A DNA stretch of 64,000 nt from the NCBI GenBank assembly GCA_900544135.1, contig UQTU01000003.1:150866-214865 (forward strand). Direction: 5' to 3'. Source of the DNA: an uncultured Collinsella sp. GTDB taxonomy: Bacteria > Actinomycetota > Coriobacteriia > Coriobacteriales > Coriobacteriaceae. A model generated the notes under the pieces. That model searched no databases. It saw only the letters and a list, made by a program, of their open reading frames with translations, and was not told the origin of the DNA. Shown piece by piece: positions 1 to 7,215 of this stretch. Position numbers and translations under genes: made by a program. Position 1 is the stretch's first letter, and each line of letters opens with the position of its first letter.

Positions 1-1
1 G

Positions 2-172
2 AAGAGTTTCGCGAAGGCTCTTGCTGACGCTCGTATTTCCTATGTCAACATCGCCGATTGCCTGTGGACGGGTGATCGGGCATCGACTAAGAACGCTCCA
101 TCTCGCGTCCTCATACAATACGACGACCTGAGCCCTCAGTCGCTCATCGCTCTTCAAGAGCAGCTGCAATAA
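2..172 (+). CDS. C-terminal end of an unidentified protein (partial)
   Basis: The window opens inside a gene; the frame starting at base 2 stays open for 56 codons and ends at TAA (170-172). The residues (KSFAKALADAR near the start, QEQLQ at the end) match no family that I recognise. The frame shows normal GC-rich codon use, so it is probably a real gene tail. It converges on the rubrerythrin gene, with a hairpin between them. No function can be assigned without the upstream part. Confidence 0.55.
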   Translation, partial: KSFAKALADARISYVNIADCLWTGDRASTKNAPSRVLIQYDDLSPQSLIALQEQLQ

Positions 173-178
173 GCCCAC

Positions 179-209
179 GAAAAAGGCCCGAACCATGCGG
201 TCCGGGCCT
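179..209 (-). terminator. Intrinsic terminator of the rubrerythrin gene
   Basis: Arms AGGCCCGAACC (184-194) and GGTCCGGGCCT (199-209) pair with one mismatch around a 4-nt loop. Read on the minus strand, the stem is followed by a run of five T (183-179). This suits termination of the minus-strand gene ending at 244; there is no T run for plus-strand transcripts. Confidence 0.75.
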
Positions 210-243
210 CATCGAGCTAGAGGTTATGTCTCAGGCGGTTGGC

Positions 244-804
244 TTAGCCAAAGTAGCGCTTGAGCAGGCCGGCGAAAGCCTTGCCGTGGCGGGCCTCGTC
301 GCGAGCCATCTCGTGCACGGTGTCATGGATGGCATCGAGGCCAGCGGCCTTGGCGCGCTTAGCAAGATCGGTCTTGCCGGCGGTGGCGCCGTTCTCGGCC
401 TCAACGCGCATCTCGAGGTTCTTCTTGGTGGAGTCGGTCACGACCTCGCCCAGGAGCTCAGCGAACTTGGCGGCATGCTCCGCCTCCTCGTGGGCAGCCT
501 TCTCCCAGTACAGGCCGATCTCGGGATAGCCCTCGCGATGAGCGACACGAGCCATGGCCAGGTACATACCGACCTCAGAGCACTCGCCCTCAAAGTTAGC
601 GCGCAGGTCGGCAACGATGTCCTCGGAGACGCCCTCCATCTTGGCGACGCCCACGACGTGCTCGGCAGCCCACTCGAGCTGGCCCTCCTCCTGCTTCAGG
701 AAACGAGAACCGGGAACGCCGCACTGGGGGCACTTAAAATCCTCGGGCAGCTGGTCGCCGTCGAACTCTTCCACATAACCGCAAACGGGGCAAACAAACT
801 TCAT
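244..804 (-). CDS. Reverse rubrerythrin
   Basis: The 186-residue protein has an N-terminal rubredoxin-like iron site (CPVCGY at about 5-10, CPQCG at about 27-31) followed by a ferritin-like diiron domain with ECSEVGMYLAMA and EEAEHA helices and a final DEARHGKAF helix. Rubredoxin first and diiron second is the order of reverse rubrerythrins, which reduce peroxide and oxygen with NADH-derived electrons in anaerobes. The frame is open further upstream, but the ATG at 804 is chosen because AAAGGATC lies just before it and the rubredoxin motif begins at once. It is a single gene with its own terminator, and its presence argues for an anaerobic host. Confidence 0.93.
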   Translation of the reverse strand: MKFVCPVCGYVEEFDGDQLPEDFKCPQCGVPGSRFLKQEEGQLEWAAEHVVGVAKMEGVSEDIVADLRANFEGECSEVGMYLAMARVAHREGYPEIGLYWEKAAHEEAEHAAKFAELLGEVVTDSTKKNLEMRVEAENGATAGKTDLAKRAKAAGLDAIHDTVHEMARDEARHGKAFAGLLKRYFG

Positions 805-1060
805 GATTCGATCCTTTCGATCGATGGCGATTGCGCGCTCGTCCGGTCCCGTAAGGGCCCTCTCCGGACGTGCGTCTTGACGAGTTCTATTATCCATAAA
901 TGCGACCAAATGTGAAGCCTATTAGGAATGATTTTTAATAAAACAATTTTGAGATATGAAGATGTTGATTGATTAACGATTGGCGGGCCGTCTGCGATCT
1001 CCGCTGAGTACAATCGGTCGAGCAAATGTTGACCTATCAACAAATAAGGGAGTTTCCTTT

Positions 1061-2281
1061 ATGCATCTAGCCAGTCGTGCCTGGTGCCGAACATATCAGA
1101 CGGTTTTTCGCATTGCATTGCCGATCCTGCCCTATACCGAGCCGCGCATTTTGGAGCATGCCGAGGATGTGCCCGCGGTGCTTCAAAAGCGCTCGATCCA
1201 GAAGGTCCTTATCGTGACAGACCCTGGTATTGCACGTTTGGGGCTCACGGCATCACTCGAGCGTGCGCTTTCGGCTCAGGGGATTGGCGTTACGGTCTAT
1301 GCCGAAACGCGTATGAACCCCACGGTCTCAAACGTGGAGGAAGCGGCGTCCCTGTATCGAGAGAGCGCCTGCCAGGCCATTATCGGCTTTGGCGGTGGCT
1401 CGGCCATGGACTGTGCCAAGGGCGTGGGAGCACGCATCGCGCAGCCAAACAAGCCCATCAACAAGATGCGCGGGCTGCTGCGGATTCATCGTCGCCTGCC
1501 GCTGCTCATCGCCGTTCCCACCACGGCAGGCACGGGAAGCGAGGTTACGCTTGCGGCGGTAATTACCGATGATGAGACGCACTACAAGTACCCCATTAAC
1601 GACTTTGTGCTTATCCCGCGCCTTGCGGTGCACGACCCCGAGTTTACGCGCGGCCTGCCCGCCTCCATTACGGGGCAGACGGGCATGGACGCCCTGACGC
1701 ATGCTGTCGAGGCCTTTATCGGGCGAAGCACCACGCCCTATACGCGCAAGATGGCGCGACAGGCGGTTCAGCTCATCCACGACAATTTGCTCGAGGCCTA
1801 TGAGCATGGCGACAACATGCGTGCACGTCGCAATATGCTTTCGGCGGCGTATAAGGCGGGTGTTGCGTTTACCCGCTCCTATGTCGGATATGTGCATGCC
1901 ATCGCGCACAGTCTGGGCGGCCGATACGGAATTCCGCACGGTTTGGCCAACGCGATCATCCTGCCGCACATGCTTCGCGCTTATGGTGACATCGCCGCCC
2001 CCAAGCTTGCCGACCTCGCTCGCATGGCGGGCATTGCGCCGGCTACCGCACAGGATAGTCTTGCGGCCGAGGCCTTTATCGATTGGGTCGACCGCATGAA
2101 CGGGGCCCTGGGAATCCCCAAATATGTCTCAGGTATTCGCCGCTCCGACATTCCTGAGATGGCGGCGCATGCCGATGCCGAGGCCAATCCCCTGTACCCC
2201 GTTCCGCTTTTGATGGACCGCTTGGAGCTCGAGCATATGTACGAAGTCGTTGCAGGTGGTATGTTTGAGGGCGAGAACTAG
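1061..2281 (+). CDS. Iron-containing alcohol dehydrogenase
   Basis: This 406-residue group III alcohol dehydrogenase carries the NAD-binding GFGGGSAMDCAKG segment, the PTTAGTGSE motif, and the metal ligands in GMDALTHAVEAF (Asp, His) and AHSLGG...IPHG (two His). Such enzymes interconvert alcohols and aldehydes in the cytoplasm with NAD(P)H. Start chosen at ATG 1061, preceded by AAGGGAG; the frame is open 27 codons further upstream. It lies 8 nt before an aldehyde dehydrogenase gene, so the two are probably co-transcribed and act on the same alcohol/aldehyde. The substrate cannot be told from sequence. Confidence 0.92.
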   Translation: MHLASRAWCRTYQTVFRIALPILPYTEPRILEHAEDVPAVLQKRSIQKVLIVTDPGIARLGLTASLERALSAQGIGVTVYAETRMNPTVSNVEEAASLYRESACQAIIGFGGGSAMDCAKGVGARIAQPNKPINKMRGLLRIHRRLPLLIAVPTTAGTGSEVTLAAVITDDETHYKYPINDFVLIPRLAVHDPEFTRGLPASITGQTGMDALTHAVEAFIGRSTTPYTRKMARQAVQLIHDNLLEAYEHGDNMRARRNMLSAAYKAGVAFTRSYVGYVHAIAHSLGGRYGIPHGLANAIILPHMLRAYGDIAAPKLADLARMAGIAPATAQDSLAAEAFIDWVDRMNGALGIPKYVSGIRRSDIPEMAAHADAEANPLYPVPLLMDRLELEHMYEVVAGGMFEGEN

Positions 2282-2289
2282 GAGGGTCC

Positions 2290-3669
2290 ATGAACACCGG
2301 GGAAATTGCGCGCATCGTCGGCGATCAGCGCACCTACTTTAAGACGCACGCTACGTTTGATGTCGATGCTCGACGTCGCGCGCTCGTGAGTTTACGCGAT
2401 GCGGTCCGGGCGCACGAGGCCGATATTGCCCATGCGCTCAAGACCGATTTGGGAAAGTCGCATGACGAGGCATATATGTGCGAGATCGGCACGTCGCTTT
2501 CCGAGATTCGTCATCAGATTGCTCACGTGGTTCGATGGAGTCGTCCGCGCCTGCGTCCGTGCGATCTTGCCAACGCCGTGAGTGTGTGCAAAACGCAAGC
2601 CGTGCCCTATGGCGTCACGCTCATCATGGCGCCCTGGAACTACCCGTTTTTGCTGACGCTCGAGCCGCTCGCTGGCGCCCTTGCCGCAGGCAATACCGTC
2701 GTCATCAAGCCGAGTGCATATGCTCCGGCATCGAGCGCGGTGCTCAAGCAAATCTGTGAAGAGGCATTTGATCCGCGTCTGGTGACGGTTGTCGAGGGCG
2801 GGCGCGCCGAGAACGAAGCGTTGCTCGATGAGTGCTGGGACAAGATTTTCTTTACCGGTAGCGTTCCGGTCGGCAAACTCGTCATGGAGCGCGCAAGTAA
2901 AAACCTTGCGCCCGTGACGCTTGAGCTGGGCGGAAAGAGTCCCTGCATCGTGGATGCGACGGCAAACTTGAAGGTTGCGGCACGGCGTATCGCCTTTGGT
3001 AAATGGCTCAACGTGGGGCAGACCTGCGTGGCGCCCGACTACCTGCTGGTCGATACGAGCGTGCACGACGAGCTGCTGGGCCTCATCAAGGAAGAGGTCC
3101 GTCGCATGTTTGGCGAGCACCCGCTCGATAACGAGGATTACGGGCATATCGTCAACGCCAAACATTTTGCGCGCGTGCGTGGGCTGATCGATCCCGATAA
3201 GGTCGTGCTTGGAGGTGTCACGCGCGAGGCTTCGCTCAAGATCGAGCCGACGATTTTGGATGGCGTGGCCCCCGATGACGCCGTGATGCAGGAGGAGATC
3301 TTCGGCCCCATCTTGCCGGTACTGACGTTTGAGAACTTAGACGAGGCCGAAACGTTTATTACGGATCGTCCGACGCCGCTGGCCCTGTATATCTTTAGCC
3401 AGGACCGCGAGGTCCAGCAGCGCTTTGTGCGCTACGTGCCCTTTGGCGGCGGCTGTGTTAACGACACCATCATGCATCTGGCTACGAGCCATATGGGCTT
3501 TGGCGGCATGGGCGCGAGCGGCATGGGGCAGTACCATGGCCGCGAGAGCTTCGATGCGTTTAGCCACAAGAAGAGCATCGTGAACAAGGCAACCTGGCTG
3601 GACGTGCCGTTTCGGTATGCGCCCTACGCAAGCTGGAAGCACAAATTCGTGCGCATGTTTGTGCATTAG
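2290..3669 (+). CDS. NAD(P)-dependent aldehyde dehydrogenase (class 3-like)
   Basis: A 459-residue aldehyde dehydrogenase oxidising aldehydes to acids. The catalytic general-base Glu is in VTLELGGKSP and the catalytic Cys in NVGQTCVAPDY; APWNYPF and EEIFGPILPV are also present. The shorter length and the C-terminal region place it nearer class 3/YwdH-type enzymes than the 490-500 residue class 1/2 enzymes. GGAGG precedes the ATG. It follows the alcohol dehydrogenase by 8 nt, suggesting a two-step alcohol to acid route or aldehyde detoxification. Confidence 0.93.
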   Translation: MNTGEIARIVGDQRTYFKTHATFDVDARRRALVSLRDAVRAHEADIAHALKTDLGKSHDEAYMCEIGTSLSEIRHQIAHVVRWSRPRLRPCDLANAVSVCKTQAVPYGVTLIMAPWNYPFLLTLEPLAGALAAGNTVVIKPSAYAPASSAVLKQICEEAFDPRLVTVVEGGRAENEALLDECWDKIFFTGSVPVGKLVMERASKNLAPVTLELGGKSPCIVDATANLKVAARRIAFGKWLNVGQTCVAPDYLLVDTSVHDELLGLIKEEVRRMFGEHPLDNEDYGHIVNAKHFARVRGLIDPDKVVLGGVTREASLKIEPTILDGVAPDDAVMQEEIFGPILPVLTFENLDEAETFITDRPTPLALYIFSQDREVQQRFVRYVPFGGGCVNDTIMHLATSHMGFGGMGASGMGQYHGRESFDAFSHKKSIVNKATWLDVPFRYAPYASWKHKFVRMFVH

Positions 3670-3670
3670 G

Positions 3671-3714
3671 AAATGGCAGGTAATACGAACAAGTGTTCCT
3701 ATTACCTGCCATTT
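3671..3714 (+). terminator. Strong hairpin after the aldehyde dehydrogenase gene
   Basis: AAATGGCAGGTAATA (3671-3685) and TATTACCTGCCATTT (3700-3714) are a perfect 15-bp inverted repeat, with GAAC/GTTC adding four inner pairs. No long T run follows, so it may end the dehydrogenase transcript only partly, or protect the 3' end. It sits immediately before the small-peptide locus. Confidence 0.55.
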
Positions 3715-3746
3715 ACGTTAGACTACTGCCATGGGGTACGGATGGG

Positions 3747-3771
3747 CCAACTCCCTTTAGAAGGGAATTGG
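3747..3771 (+). promoter_or_regulatory. Hairpin burying the ribosome-binding site of the small peptide
   Basis: CCAA-C-TCCCTT (3747-3757) pairs with AAGGGA-A-TTGG (3761-3771) around a 3-nt loop, with one mismatch. AAGGGA is the obvious Shine-Dalgarno sequence for the ATG at 3773, so it would be fully paired in the folded RNA. Buried ribosome-binding sites are typical of type I toxin mRNAs; the role here is inferred. Confidence 0.6.
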
Positions 3772-3772
3772 T

Positions 3773-3856
3773 ATGAACGTAAGCGATGTTATTTCGTTAC
3801 TGGCGTTGTTAATCGCGGCTATCGAACTCGGCCTGTTTATCGGCCGAATGAAATAG
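3773..3856 (+). CDS. Small hydrophobic peptide, probable type I (holin-like) toxin
   Basis: This open frame encodes 27 residues: a short polar N-terminus (MNVSDV), one hydrophobic stretch that would span a membrane (about residues 7-23, with a single Glu at 18), and a basic end (GRMK). Size and layout match the holin-like type I toxins of Gram-positive bacteria, which depolarise membranes when unrepressed. The ribosome-binding site is inside a hairpin, and the region after the stop has the hairpin-rich layout of such loci. I cannot show toxicity; it could be a harmless small membrane protein. Confidence 0.5.
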   Translation: MNVSDVISLLALLIAAIELGLFIGRMK

Positions 3857-3944
3857 CCGCCCCCGCGTAAGCGAAGACGGCCACTTCTCACGATGTAAAC
3901 GTGCACTGGAGTTGGCAAGACCCGCTGCAACGGGTGCCATCCGT
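3857..3944 (-). ncRNA. Candidate antisense RNA opposite the toxin 3' region
   Basis: On the minus strand a promoter-like pair lies at 3979-3951 and would start transcription near 3944, running towards the small-peptide gene. A GC-rich stem of imperfect repeats (around 3857-3882) just beyond the toxin stop could end or structure the transcript. By analogy with known type I systems such an RNA would overlap the toxin mRNA tail and act as antitoxin. This rests on position and pattern only. Confidence 0.33.
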
Positions 3945-3950
3945 GCCTCT

Positions 3951-3979
3951 ATCTTATCTGCAAGCGCTCTGTCTCGCAA
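3951..3979 (-). promoter_or_regulatory. Candidate sigma-A promoter for the antisense RNA
   Basis: Minus-strand TTGCGA (3979-3974) and TAAGAT (3956-3951) are separated by 17 nt. Each box matches four of six consensus bases. Confidence 0.35.
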
Positions 3980-4091
3980 GCGTTGCGGCAACTGGGTGAA
4001 AGGCGCGAGCGGGTGAATTCGTGTCCGCACGGGCCCGTAAACTTCTCAGTAAGGTTAAGCGCCGGTTTATCCGGCCGTTAGAGGAGCTGCC

Positions 4092-4418
4092 ATGTACGAG
4101 CCTTCACGTGTTCTTTTGTCGTTTCATATCGCAGGATTTCAGTATGCCGACGGTGCCTTGGTCCTGGGCGATCTTAAGGTCGGCGATAAGCTGACGCTGT
4201 GTGCCGAGCGCGATAATCCCCATGACCCTGAGGCGGTTGCGATCTATTACGGCAACACCAAGCTCGGCTATGTTCCGGGAAACGGGGTCGGCCCGCTATC
4301 CGTGATGATGCATTATGGACACGAGGGTGTATTTGAGGCGCGCGTGCAGCAGGTTGCCCCCGAGCGTAGCCCGTGGCACCAGGTGCGCGTTGGCCTCTAC
4401 GTGGTGGATGCTCGCTAG
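4092..4418 (+). CDS. HIRAN domain protein
   Basis: A 108-residue protein made almost entirely of one HIRAN-like fold: GFQYADG, then DNPHDPEAVAIYYGNTKLGYVPG, the typical core in which incoming nucleic acid ends are bound. HIRAN modules are found alone or joined to helicases and nucleases and are thought to recognise damaged or single-stranded DNA ends. AGAGGAG precedes the ATG. It is followed 18 nt later by a small charged protein that is probably co-transcribed. The function of stand-alone HIRAN proteins is not established. Confidence 0.8.
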   Translation: MYEPSRVLLSFHIAGFQYADGALVLGDLKVGDKLTLCAERDNPHDPEAVAIYYGNTKLGYVPGNGVGPLSVMMHYGHEGVFEARVQQVAPERSPWHQVRVGLYVVDAR

Positions 4419-4436
4419 TCGGTAAGGGAGGCTGCC

Positions 4437-4616
4437 ATGTTTGATGACGATGGCCTGTTCGATCTGACGGATGACCCGTTTGAGTGGGATATGCTGCTCG
4501 ACGATGATGAGCTGGAGCAGGACCGTAAGAAGCGGCAGGACAAGAAAACTCAGGGTGACGCTTCGAAAAAGCAAGACAAGCGCCGCCGCGGACTGTTCGG
4601 CGGGCTCTTTGGATAA
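4437..4616 (+). CDS. Small charged protein, unknown function
   Basis: A 59-residue frame with a good ribosome-binding site (AAGGGAGG, 6 nt before ATG). The first 30 residues are acidic (MFDDDGLFDLTDD, LDDDE), the middle is lysine-rich and the end is a basic/glycine patch (RRRGLFGGLFG). It has no membrane segment. The close spacing to the HIRAN gene suggests one operon and perhaps a partner. I do not recognise a family. Confidence 0.6.
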   Translation: MFDDDGLFDLTDDPFEWDMLLDDDELEQDRKKRQDKKTQGDASKKQDKRRRGLFGGLFG

Positions 4617-4682
4617 CCGCCGCATCGCTGCGTCTGTATACTTAGCACGAGTTGAACACGTTGCGAAATGAGGACAGAGACG

Positions 4683-5228
4683 ATGATGTGGTTTACCGCC
4701 GACCTGCACCTGGGCGACACGAATATCCTGCACGACATGGACCGGCCATTTGGCTCGGTCGAGGAGATGAACCGCAAGGTCATCGATGCCGTGAATGAGT
4801 GCGTGGCGGCGGACGACCGTCTCTATATCTTGGGAGACTTTACCTATCGTTTGCCCCTGGCGGATGCTGTGCGCCTGCGCGAGCGCATCGAATGTCAGAA
4901 CGTAACGCTCATCCGTGGCAACCATGACGGTGACTGGGAAGATCCAGCTGCGCCCCAAATCTGGGAAGACGTGCGTGATTACCTGGAGATTGCTCCCGGC
5001 TATGCCAAGGGCCATCGCCTGGTGTTGAGCCATTACCCCATGCTCAGCTGGAATGGCAAGGCGCGTGGCGCCATCATGCTGCACGGGCATATCCACAGCA
5101 GGGGAGACCGCACCAACGCGCGCAACTGCGATCGCGAGCGCCCCATTTATCGCTACGATGTGGGCCTCGACGCCAACGAGTACAAGCCCGTAAGCCGAGA
5201 CCAGATCTTGAGCTTCTTTGGACTGTAA
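4683..5228 (+). CDS. Metallophosphoesterase (calcineurin-like)
   Basis: The 181-residue protein has the dimetal phosphoesterase motifs in order: TADLHLGD near the N-terminus, LGDFTY, RGNHDGDW, then LSHYPM and LHGHIHS. It is a short single-domain cytosolic phosphoesterase of the type acting on nucleotides or phosphodiesters; the substrate is not predictable. ATG 4683 is preferred because GAGGACAGAG precedes it. An ATG at 4668 would put that sequence inside the gene, and an ATG at 4686 is also possible. Confidence 0.88.
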   Translation: MMWFTADLHLGDTNILHDMDRPFGSVEEMNRKVIDAVNECVAADDRLYILGDFTYRLPLADAVRLRERIECQNVTLIRGNHDGDWEDPAAPQIWEDVRDYLEIAPGYAKGHRLVLSHYPMLSWNGKARGAIMLHGHIHSRGDRTNARNCDRERPIYRYDVGLDANEYKPVSRDQILSFFGL

Positions 5229-5246
5229 TTCTCGAACCGTCACACA

Positions 5247-5283
5247 AACCGCCACAAAGGGGACAGGCACCTTTGTGGTGGTT
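5247..5283. repeat. REP-like palindrome / possible terminator
   Basis: AACCGCCACAAAGG (5247-5260) pairs with CCTTTGTGGTGGTT (5270-5283), with one G-T pair, around GGACAGGCA. The CACAAAGG...GACAGGCAC type of intergenic palindrome looks like a dispersed REP element. The next T run (5312-5321) is too far away for a classic terminator. Confidence 0.5.
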
Positions 5284-5378
5284 CTGGCGCTGTTGCTATT
5301 ATGGCGGCGGCGTCTTTTTTGTCCGTGCGGCGCGGTAGAGTGTAAGCGGTTGAAATTTGCGTCCATCGAGGAGCTGCT

Positions 5379-7136
5379 ATGAACGAGATCAAGTGCCCGC
5401 ATTGTGGCGAAGTTTTTAAGGTCGATGCGTCTGGCTATGCGGACATCGTCAAGCAAGTGCGCAATGCCGAGTTTTCGCGCGACCTGGATGAGCGTGTGAA
5501 GGCAGTCCAGCGCGAGGGCGAGCAGGCGCTGGAGCTTGAGCGCTCGCGTTCGACGGCTGCCTTGCAAAAGGCAGATTCTCAGCGCAACGCTCAACTTGTC
5601 GAGCAGAAGAACGCCGCGGAGCAGAAGCTGGCACAAGAGGTTGCCAAGCGCGACGCTGAGCTTGCCGAGCTGCGCGCCAAGCTCGAGGGCGCTGCCACAG
5701 AGCGCGAGAGCGCAAGTCAGCGCGCGGCGGTTGAGGCCCGTGCCGATGCTCAAAAGGAAAACGCCGAGCTTCAGCGAGAAATCGACAATTTGCGTGCGCA
5801 GCTGGAGCGCAAAGATGACGAAGCCAAGCTCGTCGAGTCGGTGGCGCGCAATGCTGCTCAAAACGATTTGGCTGCACGTGATGCTCAGATTGCCGAGCTG
5901 CAGGCCAGGCTTGCCGCGGCGGACAAGGCCCAGGAGATGGCGCTTGCCGCTGCCGCGGCAGAGTCGCAGCGCGAGCTCGATGCTGCTCGCGGTGAAGCTG
6001 AGCGCGCGCTTGCTGACTACCGCGCGACGGTACAGGAGAAGTTTTCCGCCGCAAAGGCACAATCTGAGCAAGAGGCCGAGGGTCTGCGTGCCCAGTTGCG
6101 CGAGCAGGAACTGATGGCAAAAATGAACCTGTCGGAGGCGGTCGCCGCGGTGGAGCGAGAGCGCGATGAGGCACGTGCCAAGCTGACGAGCGAGCTGGCG
6201 GTGCGCGATTCTCGCGAGGAACAGGCCAAGGCGGCACACGAGCTCGAGCTTGCGCAGGCCAAGCGCGCGAGCGATGACCTGATTCGCTACAAGGATGAAG
6301 AGATTGAGCGCCTTAAGGACATGAAGGTCCGCCTGTCCACCAAGATGGTGGGCGAGTCGCTCGAGCAGCACTGCGAGACCGAGTTTAACCGTCTGCGCAT
6401 GACGGCGTTTCCTAACGCGTACTTCGAGAAAGACAACGATGCGTCCGAGGGTACCAAGGGCGACTTTATCTTCCGCGAGTGCGACGCGAGCGGCAACGAG
6501 GTCATTTCGATTATGTTCGAGATGAAAAACGAGAACGACGAGACTGCGACCAAGCACAAAAACGAGGACTTCTTTAAGAAGCTCGATCACGATCGTCGCC
6601 AGAAAGGCTGTGAGTACGCGGTGCTCTGCACGCTACTCGAGCCCGAGAGCGAGCTCTATAACGCAGGGATAGTCGACGTGAGCTATCGCTACGAGAAGAT
6701 GTACGTGATTCGCCCACAGTTTTTCATTCCCATGATTACACTTCTTCGCAACGCCGCCATGGGTTCGCTGCGCTATAAGCAGGAGCTGGCGGAGTACAAG
6801 CAGCAGAATATCGACGTCACGAACTTCGAAGCCAAGATGGAAAAGTTCAAGAACGATTTCGGCCGCAACTGCGAGATCGCGAGTCGCAAGTTCCAAACGG
6901 CAATCGATGAGATCGACAAGACGATTAGCCATCTGCAGAAAACCAAGGAGGCGTTGCTGTCCTCCGAGAACAATCTGCGCCTTGCCAACAAGAAAGCCGA
7001 CGATCTTACCATTCGCAAGCTCACATGGGGCAACAAGACCATGAAGGCGGCGTTTGACGAGGCGCGCGGGGCTGCGACAGAGACAAACGATGAGCCAGCC
7101 GAGGCGGATTCGTATGAGGTCGAGGATACCGAGTAG
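5379..7136 (+). CDS. DUF2130 protein: zinc ribbon, long coiled coil, nuclease-like domain
   Basis: 585 residues. An N-terminal CPHCGEVF half-ribbon is followed by about 280 residues of Ala/Glu/Arg-rich coiled coil (roughly 30-315). The conserved DUF2130 core then begins at KMVGESLEQHCE and includes EGTKGDFIFRE, FEMKNEND and VLCTLLEPES. The GDF...FEMK spacing resembles the D...ExK signature of PD-(D/E)XK nucleases, so nucleic-acid cleavage is possible but not shown. The acidic C-terminus is probably disordered. The start is ATG 5379 after GAGGAGCTGCT. It is a single gene ending in a shared terminator. Confidence 0.85.
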   Translation: MNEIKCPHCGEVFKVDASGYADIVKQVRNAEFSRDLDERVKAVQREGEQALELERSRSTAALQKADSQRNAQLVEQKNAAEQKLAQEVAKRDAELAELRAKLEGAATERESASQRAAVEARADAQKENAELQREIDNLRAQLERKDDEAKLVESVARNAAQNDLAARDAQIAELQARLAAADKAQEMALAAAAAESQRELDAARGEAERALADYRATVQEKFSAAKAQSEQEAEGLRAQLREQELMAKMNLSEAVAAVERERDEARAKLTSELAVRDSREEQAKAAHELELAQAKRASDDLIRYKDEEIERLKDMKVRLSTKMVGESLEQHCETEFNRLRMTAFPNAYFEKDNDASEGTKGDFIFRECDASGNEVISIMFEMKNENDETATKHKNEDFFKKLDHDRRQKGCEYAVLCTLLEPESELYNAGIVDVSYRYEKMYVIRPQFFIPMITLLRNAAMGSLRYKQELAEYKQQNIDVTNFEAKMEKFKNDFGRNCEIASRKFQTAIDEIDKTISHLQKTKEALLSSENNLRLANKKADDLTIRKLTWGNKTMKAAFDEARGAATETNDEPAEADSYEVEDTE

Positions 7137-7155
7137 GGGATAGCGTATCGCGCAA

Positions 7156-7193
7156 AAACGGGGCCGCTGGCGATATTGCCAACGGCCCCGTTT
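7156..7193. terminator. Bidirectional terminator between DUF2130 gene and helicase
   Basis: AAACGGGGCCG (7156-7166) pairs with CGGCCCCGTTT (7183-7193). A T-rich tail follows on the plus strand and the AAAAA at 7154-7158 gives a T run on the minus strand. It sits between convergent genes. Confidence 0.75.
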
Positions 7194-7215
7194 CGTTTCG
7201 TTCCAGTATGTTCGG

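Noticed and set aside
3673..3870. A 65-codon plus-strand frame overlapping the small toxin-like peptide
   Set aside because: Its start lies in the palindrome arm and has no ribosome-binding site; the 27-codon frame has a positioned site and a membrane segment.
4296..6590. A 764-codon open frame on the minus strand
   Set aside because: It lies opposite the DUF2130 gene and neighbours. Strong G/C third-position bias opens antisense frames; no family motif or ribosome-binding site is seen.
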